A stretch of DNA of 10,535 bases from Roseivirga sp. UBA6061 (GTDB taxonomy: Bacteria; Bacteroidota; Bacteroidia; Cytophagales; Cyclobacteriaceae): positions 1 through 10,535 of the forward strand of contig DIYF01000121.1 in assembly GCA_002427745.1 (NCBI GenBank). Reading direction: 5' to 3'. Numbering within the stretch: the stretch's first letter is position 1; every line of letters begins with the position of its first letter. Under the pieces are notes generated by a model. The model did no database searches and had not been told where the DNA came from. It saw only the letters and a list, made by a program, of their open reading frames with translations. The translations under genes were made by a program, and so were the position numbers. Below, piece after piece: positions 5,373 to 10,535 of this stretch.

Positions 5373-8300
5373 TCAGAATCTTGTGCCGATAGCGACTCTT
5401 TCTTTGCTCATAGAAACTGTACCGTCAGGTGAAATGATTTCAAACAATATCATGTAATAACCTACCCGGGCTTTAGATCCGTTCTGATAGGTGCCATCCC
5501 ATCTGAAAAAGCCGGAACTGCCTACCAGGGCATTTTGAGCAATGTCTTTGACGAGATTTCCTCCGGCATCATAGATTTTTACATTGAGTGTATTACCCGG
5601 GTTGTCAAACTCAAAATTGATAGTAGTGAAGTTGGCCATGCCTGCTACATCCGGAGCAAAGGTTTTGGGCTCGATATCCACTGTCATGCCAGAGTCCGGT
5701 TGTAATTGAGACTGAGAGTTGGCATAACCTGGTGTGGCAAAACCTTCGGTACTGGAAGCAGATTGCCAGTTGTTAGGATCATTGCTCGTTCCCGCAAATC
5801 GTATCCTCTCCAGCGAAACCCCGTCCACATCATCGAGCAATTGTGAATGAAAGTTCTGAGAGTAGTCGAAAAGATCAATGACAAAGTCGTTTTCATTGAC
5901 AATGGAGACCGTACCTTCTGTATTGGGAAGGGATGGAAAAGAACTCATTTCGATGGCGTTGTCGAGCTGTGCTTTGGGGTATTGATCCATAAGTGTGGAG
6001 ATACTGGTTGTGAGCACCAGGTACTCTCCCGGAGCTATAATCGATTCCTCGAGGCTGATTTCGCGATCAGAGCTTCCTCCGGTCAGAAGCCAGTTTTTCA
6101 GATTTACGAAGTTGGTGGAGTTGTTATACAGCTCAACGAATCTTACGCCACCACTTCTCGGGTTAAACAGTATTTCGTTAATCAGTAGGTCGCCTGCTTC
6201 TGCTGAAATGGCGATGACCAGTGTCTGAGAGTCGAAACCAGCTGTGATCAGGTTGCCGCTGCAGTCCGTGATATTCTCGCTGCTGATGGTGTAAAGCGTA
6301 TTGGTTTCCAGTGGAGAGGCTGTGGTCAGGGTAATCTCTTTTTTCGTGGCATCTATGCTATGATCGCTAATGCTGATACCGCCTGACAGACTAAAGCTGC
6401 TGGCTGTGATATTCCCGGTTTCCAGCCTTTCATCATAGGTGAGCATAATGGTTTGATCAGTCAGGGCGACAGCGCGGATAAGCCTTGGCCCTATGATATC
6501 AGGGTTTGAATCAGCAACTGAATTCGGAGCTCCCGGAGTACCCCCATTGGTATTCTCTGAGGCAGTCCAGTTACTGGCTTCCTGACATGGGAAAGCGGTA
6601 TCTATCATTTCCAGGGAGAAGCCTCCTGTTGCTTTATCACTGTCGCGGTACCACTCATCAGTATAGCTGACACTGAAGATTTCGCCAGCACCTTCGCCAA
6701 TGGTTATCTGATCTCCTGAAGTATTCAGACTCGGAAAACCTGTGACACCAATACCATTTGTGAACTGTGCTGCCCCGTTGTTTGTACTCAGAATGGCATA
6801 GGCTCCCGGAGTTATGTTGACAGCCGGAAGTATGGTGCTTGAGGTTCTGTCTGAAAGACTTATTCCCTGAAGACTCAGTATTCTGCCGGATACATTTAGT
6901 ATCTCTATGTACTCCGCTTCCGGCAGCCCTTGTGATGGGGCCGGGTTAGCCATGATCTCGGTGATGATCAGCTCATTAGCAGTAGGTATAGCACCTAAGA
7001 AGAAGTTCGATTGAGCGCTGACGATTTCGTTACCATTACAGTCGTTGACGGTCGAAATAGTAAGGGTGAATTCTGCTCCCCGCTCAAAAGCACTGGTCAG
7101 ATTGATCAGCACACTGGTTCCGAACTCATCTTCGATCTCAATGTCTGAGACCGTCACTCCACCTGAGATGGTAAAGTCCTCAGTGGCCATACTTCCTACA
7201 TCCATGGACTCATTAAAGGTCACCCGTAATTGCTGATCTGAGACCACTTCCAGGGAGGTGAGTTCCGGAGCGGTGGTGTCTGGCGTATTGTCAAAGACTG
7301 AGTTTTGTACTCCCGGGGTTCCGCCTGAAGTGTTATTGGTAGCGGTCCAGTTTGCGTTATCAAAGCAAGCCGCTTCGGGGTTAATCATTTCCAGGGAGAA
7401 GCCACCGGTTGCTTTGGTATCATCTCCGTAGAAATCGGTGCTGTAGACCACATCGAAGATCAGGTTGTCATCGGAGTCCCCAATGGCCAGACTATCCCCC
7501 GAAGTATTAAGGCTTGGGAAGCTGCTCACCCCACTTACTTCAATGCCGCTAAACTCATCGACATTGCCGGTAGAAGTCAGCAGCAGATATTCGCCTGAAG
7601 CAAAGGTGACATCTGGCAGGTTGGTGGTTCCTGTGAGATCAGAGAGTGTAAGTCCATCCAGGGTCAAAATCTTATCAGACGCATTGTATACTTCTATGTA
7701 CTCCACTTCCGGCAGGCCTTGCGTAGGAGAAGGATTGGCCATGATCTCGGTAATAATTACTTCGCCAGCAGTTGGAGTAGCTCCCAGGAAGAAGGTTGAG
7801 TCTGCACTGACAATGGTATTGCCTGCACAATCTGAGAGATCGGCTACCGTCAAAGTAAACTCAATTCCTCGTTCAAAAGCAGTTGTGAGGTTGATCAGCA
7901 CACTGGTTCCGAACTCATCTTCAATCTCAATGTCTGAGACTGTCACTCCACCTGAGATGGTAAAGTCACTGGCGGCCATACTTCCCACATCCATGGACTC
8001 ATTAAAGGTCACGCGTAATTGCTGGTCTGAGATCACTTCCAGGGAAGTGAGTTCCGGAGCGGTAGTGTCTGGTGTATTATCAAAGACTGAGTTCTGAACT
8101 CCGGGAGTTCCACCTGAAGTGTTATTGGTAGCGGTCCAGTTGGCGTCATCAAAGCAAGCTGCTTCGGGGTTGATCATTTCCAATGAGAAGCCACCAGCTG
8201 CTTTGGTATCATCTCCGTAGAAGTTGGTACTATAAACCACATCGAAGATCAGGTTGTCATCGGAGTCCCCAATGGCCAGGCTATCTCCTGAGGTATTAAG

Positions 8301-10535
8301 GCTTGGGAAGCTGCTCACCCCACCTACTTCAATGCCGCTAAACTCATCAACATTGCCTGTAGAGGTCAGCAGCAGATATTCGCCTGAGGCAAAGGTGACA
8401 GCCGGTAAATTCGTGGTTCCAGTCAGGTCAGAGAGTGTCAGGCCATCCAGTGTTAAAATCTTATCAGACGCATTATAGACTTCGATATACTCTACTTCCG
8501 GCAGGCCTTGCGTAGGAGAAGGGTTGGCCATAATCTCAGTGATAATTACTTCACCAGCAGTTGGTGTGGCTCCCAGAAAGAAAGTCGAATCTGTGCTGAC
8601 AATGGTATTACCGGCACAATCTGAGAGATCGGCTACTGTCAGGGTAAACTCAATTCCTCGTTCAAAAGCACTGGTCAGATTGATCAGCACACTGGTTCCG
8701 AACTCATCTTCGATTTCAATGTCTGAGACTGTCACTCCACCTGAGATGGTAAAGTCACTGGCGGCCATACTTCCCACATCCATGGACTCATTAAAGGTCA
8801 CGCGTAATTGTTGGTCTGATACCACTTCCAGTGAAGTCAGTTCCGGTGCGGTAGTATCAGGAGTATTGTCAAAAACGGAGTTTTGTACTCCAGGAGTTCC
8901 CCCTGAAGTGTTATTGGTAGCAGTCCAGTTGGCGTCATCAAAGCAGGCGGCTTCGGGATTGATCATTTCCAGGGAGAAGCCACCAGCTGCCTTGGTATCA
9001 TCTCCATAGAAGTCGGTGCTGTAAACCACATTGAAGATCAGGTTGTCATCTGAGTCCCCAATGGCCAGGCTATCTCCTGAAGTATTAAGGCTAGGAAAGC
9101 TGCTTACACCACCAACTTCGATATCTGAGAACTCATCTACATTGCCTGTAGAAGTCAGCAGCAGATATTCGCCTGAAGCAAAGGTGACATCTGGTAGGTT
9201 GGTGGTTCCTGTCAGGTCTGAGAGTGTAAGTCCATCCAGGGTCAAAATCTTATCAGAGGCATTGTATACTTCTATGTACTCCACTTCAGGCAGGCCTTGG
9301 GTAGGAGAAGGGTTTGCCATAATCTCAGTGATAATTACTTCACCAGCAGTTGGTGTGGCTCCCAGGAAGAAGGTTGAGTCTGCGCTGACAATGGTATTGC
9401 CGGTACAGTCATTTACTCCTGAAGTAGTCAGAGTAAACTCTATTCCTTTGTCAAAAGCATCGGTCAGATTGATCAGTACACTGGTTCCGAACTCATCTTC
9501 GATCTCAATGTCAGCAATCGTCACTCCTCCTGAGATGGTAAAGTCTTCGGCAGCGATACTTCCTACATCCATGGACTCATTAAATGTCACTCGAAGCTGT
9601 TGATCTGAGATTACTTCCAGGGAAGTGAGTTCCGGAGCGGTAGTGTCTGGTGTATTGTCAAAGACTGAGTTCTGTACTCCCGGGGTTCCCCCTGAAGTAT
9701 TGTTGGTAGCGGTCCAGTTGGCATCATCAAAGCAAGCCGCTTCGGGGTTAATCATTTCCAATGAGAAACCACCAGCTGCTTTGGTATCATCTCCGTAGAA
9801 GTCGGTACTGTAAACCACATCGAAGATCAGGTTGTCATCGGAGTCCCCAATGGCCAGACTATCTCCTGAAGTATTAAGGCTTGGGAAGCTGCTTACTCCA
9901 CCCACTTCGATGCCGCTAAACTCATCGACATTGCCTGTAGAAGTCAGTAGCAGATATTCACCTGAAGCAAAGGTAACAGCTGGCAGGTTGGTGGTTCCAG
10001 TCAGGTCGGAGAGAGTCAGTCCATCCAGGGTCAAAATCTTATCAGAAGCATTGTATACTTCTATGTACTCCACTTCCGGCAGGCCTTGCGTAGGAGAAGG
10101 GTTGGCCATAATCTCAGTGATAATTACTTCACCAGCAGTTGGTGTGGCTCCCAGAAAGAAAGTCGAATCTGTGCTGACAATGGTATTACCGGCACAGTCA
10201 TTTACCGTTGAAGTAGTTAGGGTAAACTCAATTCCTTTGTCAAAAGCACTGGTCAGATTGATCAGCACACTGGTTCCGAACTCATCTTCGATCTCGGTAT
10301 CAGAAACTGTTACTCCACCTGAGATAGTAAAGTCACCGGCAGCGATACTTCCTACATCCATGGACTCATTAAAGGTCACACGTAATTGCTGGTCTGAGAT
10401 CACTTCCAGGGAAGTGAGTTCCGGAGCGGTAGTGTCTGGTGTATTGTCAAAGACTGAGTTCTGTACTCCGGGAGTCCCCCCTGAAGTGTTGTTGGTAGCG
10501 GTCCAGTTGGCATCATCAAAGCAGGCGGCTTCGGG
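5373..10535 (-). CDS. giant lamin-tail/Ig-like repeat surface protein, N-terminus missing
   Basis: The frame is open from the window edge to TGA at 5373, giving 1720 visible residues; a GTG or ATG inside the repeats is not the true start because the upstream codons (PEAACFDDANW and following) continue the repeat. The order is: the tail of one lamin-tail domain (LTD, residues 1-35); six units of an Ig-like domain (SbsA/Big_5-like, TAPELTSLEVISDQQLRVTF) followed by an LTD (GEVIITEIMANPSPTQGLPE onward); then a C-terminal domain at about 1619-1720 (FEFDNPGNTLNVKIYDAGGN, GFFRWDGTYQNG, AIGTRF). The last domain resembles FlgD-like Ig folds at the ends of Bacteroidota secreted proteins, so type IX-like export or surface anchoring is plausible but not shown by a canonical signal. 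The protein is acidic and rich in Thr, Ser and Asn, as expected for an extracellular adhesin or matrix protein. LTDs also occur beside secreted nucleases and phosphatases, but no catalytic domain is visible here. Confidence 0.9.
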   Translation of the reverse strand, partial: PEAACFDDANWTATNNTSGGTPGVQNSVFDNTPDTTAPELTSLEVISDQQLRVTFNESMDVGSIAAGDFTISGGVTVSDTEIEDEFGTSVLINLTSAFDKGIEFTLTTSTVNDCAGNTIVSTDSTFFLGATPTAGEVIITEIMANPSPTQGLPEVEYIEVYNASDKILTLDGLTLSDLTGTTNLPAVTFASGEYLLLTSTGNVDEFSGIEVGGVSSFPSLNTSGDSLAIGDSDDNLIFDVVYSTDFYGDDTKAAGGFSLEMINPEAACFDDANWTATNNTSGGTPGVQNSVFDNTPDTTAPELTSLEVISDQQLRVTFNESMDVGSIAAEDFTISGGVTIADIEIEDEFGTSVLINLTDAFDKGIEFTLTTSGVNDCTGNTIVSADSTFFLGATPTAGEVIITEIMANPSPTQGLPEVEYIEVYNASDKILTLDGLTLSDLTGTTNLPDVTFASGEYLLLTSTGNVDEFSDIEVGGVSSFPSLNTSGDSLAIGDSDDNLIFNVVYSTDFYGDDTKAAGGFSLEMINPEAACFDDANWTATNNTSGGTPGVQNSVFDNTPDTTAPELTSLEVVSDQQLRVTFNESMDVGSMAASDFTISGGVTVSDIEIEDEFGTSVLINLTSAFERGIEFTLTVADLSDCAGNTIVSTDSTFFLGATPTAGEVIITEIMANPSPTQGLPEVEYIEVYNASDKILTLDGLTLSDLTGTTNLPAVTFASGEYLLLTSTGNVDEFSGIEVGGVSSFPSLNTSGDSLAIGDSDDNLIFDVVYSTNFYGDDTKAAGGFSLEMINPEAACFDDANWTATNNTSGGTPGVQNSVFDNTPDTTAPELTSLEVISDQQLRVTFNESMDVGSMAASDFTISGGVTVSDIEIEDEFGTSVLINLTTAFERGIEFTLTVADLSDCAGNTIVSADSTFFLGATPTAGEVIITEIMANPSPTQGLPEVEYIEVYNASDKILTLDGLTLSDLTGTTNLPDVTFASGEYLLLTSTGNVDEFSGIEVSGVSSFPSLNTSGDSLAIGDSDDNLIFDVVYSTDFYGDDTKATGGFSLEMINPEAACFDNANWTATNNTSGGTPGVQNSVFDNTPDTTAPELTSLEVVSDQQLRVTFNESMDVGSMATEDFTISGGVTVSDIEIEDEFGTSVLINLTSAFERGAEFTLTISTVNDCNGNEIVSAQSNFFLGAIPTANELIITEIMANPAPSQGLPEAEYIEILNVSGRILSLQGISLSDRTSSTILPAVNITPGAYAILSTNNGAAQFTNGIGVTGFPSLNTSGDQITIGEGAGEIFSVSYTDEWYRDSDKATGGFSLEMIDTAFPCQEASNWTASENTNGGTPGAPNSVADSNPDIIGPRLIRAVALTDQTIMLTYDERLETGNITASSFSLSGGISISDHSIDATKKEITLTTASPLETNTLYTISSENITDCSGNLITAGFDSQTLVIAISAEAGDLLINEILFNPRSGGVRFVELYNNSTNFVNLKNWLLTGGSSDREISLEESIIAPGEYLVLTTSISTLMDQYPKAQLDNAIEMSSFPSLPNTEGTVSIVNENDFVIDLFDYSQNFHSQLLDDVDGVSLERIRFAGTSNDPNNWQSASSTEGFATPGYANSQSQLQPDSGMTVDIEPKTFAPDVAGMANFTTINFEFDNPGNTLNVKIYDAGGNLVKDIAQNALVGSSGFFRWDGTYQNGSKARVGYYMILFEIISPDGTVSMSKERVAIGTRF
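5376..5681 (-). other. C-terminal FlgD-like/sorting domain of the repeat protein
   Basis: The last 102 residues differ from the repeats: IEPKTFAPDVAG, NFTTINFEFDNPG, LNVKIYDAGGNLVKDI, FFRWDGTYQNGSKARVGYYM and a final ERVAIGTRF. This beta-sandwich pattern, with its xFRWDGxxxNG turn and an ILFEI strand, is like the FlgD Ig-like domains that end many Bacteroidota secreted proteins. It is preceded by a linker (SQSQLQPDSGM) after the last LTD. A role in secretion or attachment is inferred from position and fold only. Confidence 0.6.
6495..10535 (-). repeat. tandem 789-bp (263-residue) coding repeat array
   Basis: Starting each unit at the Ig-domain TAPE motif, the units are 10430-9642, 9641-8853, 8852-8064 and 8063-7275 (each exactly 789 bp), then 7274-6495 (780 bp, diverged in its LTD half). 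A partial unit occupies 10535-10431. The marker GGCAGGCCTTG, in the LTD, recurs at 7711, 8500, 9289 and 10078, spaced 789 each time, with a diverged copy at 6922, also 789 away. By eye units 1 and 2 differ at 11 of 263 residues. A sixth, strongly diverged unit (from 6494 down to about 5700) follows. Near-identity inside and divergence at the C-terminal edge is the usual picture of an array kept uniform by recombination. The array continues beyond the window, so total copy number is unknown. Confidence 0.95.

Noticed and set aside
7465..9603. Three long plus-strand frames (7465-8097, 8524-9009, 9031-9603) similar to each other
   Set aside because: They are antisense to the 789-bp repeats and resemble one another only because the real coding strand repeats; the opposite strand gives clear LTD and Ig domains.

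Overview
The window reads as chromosomal DNA from a Bacteroidota bacterium, most likely of the Cytophagales type. The supporting signs are: promoter boxes of the Bacteroidota form (TTG, 19 bp, TAnnTTTG) ahead of the tRNA and, less completely, ahead of rluB and the DksA-like gene; A-rich leaders without Shine-Dalgarno sites; a DksA-like protein with the eroded zinc finger usual in that phylum; and a giant secreted protein of lamin-tail and Ig-like domains. All protein genes lie on the minus strand; only a tRNA-Phe gene is on the plus strand. The lineage is inferred from these features, not from a search.

Region 1-1247 carries two adjacent minus-strand genes for exported proteins: a transglutaminase-like protein and, 8 bp further on, a DUF1287 (YijF-type) protein cut by the window start. 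Each has a signal peptide and a candidate Cys-His catalytic arrangement. Region 1307-2632 encodes a membrane iron-sulfur protein with five predicted helices and two 4Fe-4S motifs, a likely quinone-linked electron carrier. Its usual cysteine-rich (CCG-domain) partner is not next to it.

Region 2689-2850 is a compact tRNA-Phe unit with promoter, tRNA and GNRA-looped terminator. The gap to the next gene holds a perfect 46-bp palindrome. Region 2988-4850 is an information-processing cluster read leftwards: a DksA/TraR-like regulator, scpB (chromosome condensation; its GTG start overlaps the preceding TAG stop) and an RluB/RsuA-family 23S rRNA pseudouridine synthase.

Region 4968-5372 holds a possible 50-residue gene with a strong terminator and, upstream of it, an array of 11-bp phased repeats. 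Region 5373-10535 is the last 1720 residues of a very large surface protein, whose start is outside the window. It is made of Ig-like plus lamin-tail (LTD) units repeating with an exact 789-bp period, ending in two diverged units and an FlgD-like C-terminal domain.

The strongest observations are the dimeric, mosaic structure of the 789-bp array, the strict pairing of cysteines along it, the 46-bp palindrome, and the phased repeats beside the small gene. I see no CRISPR array, transposase, phage gene or recognisable defence system.
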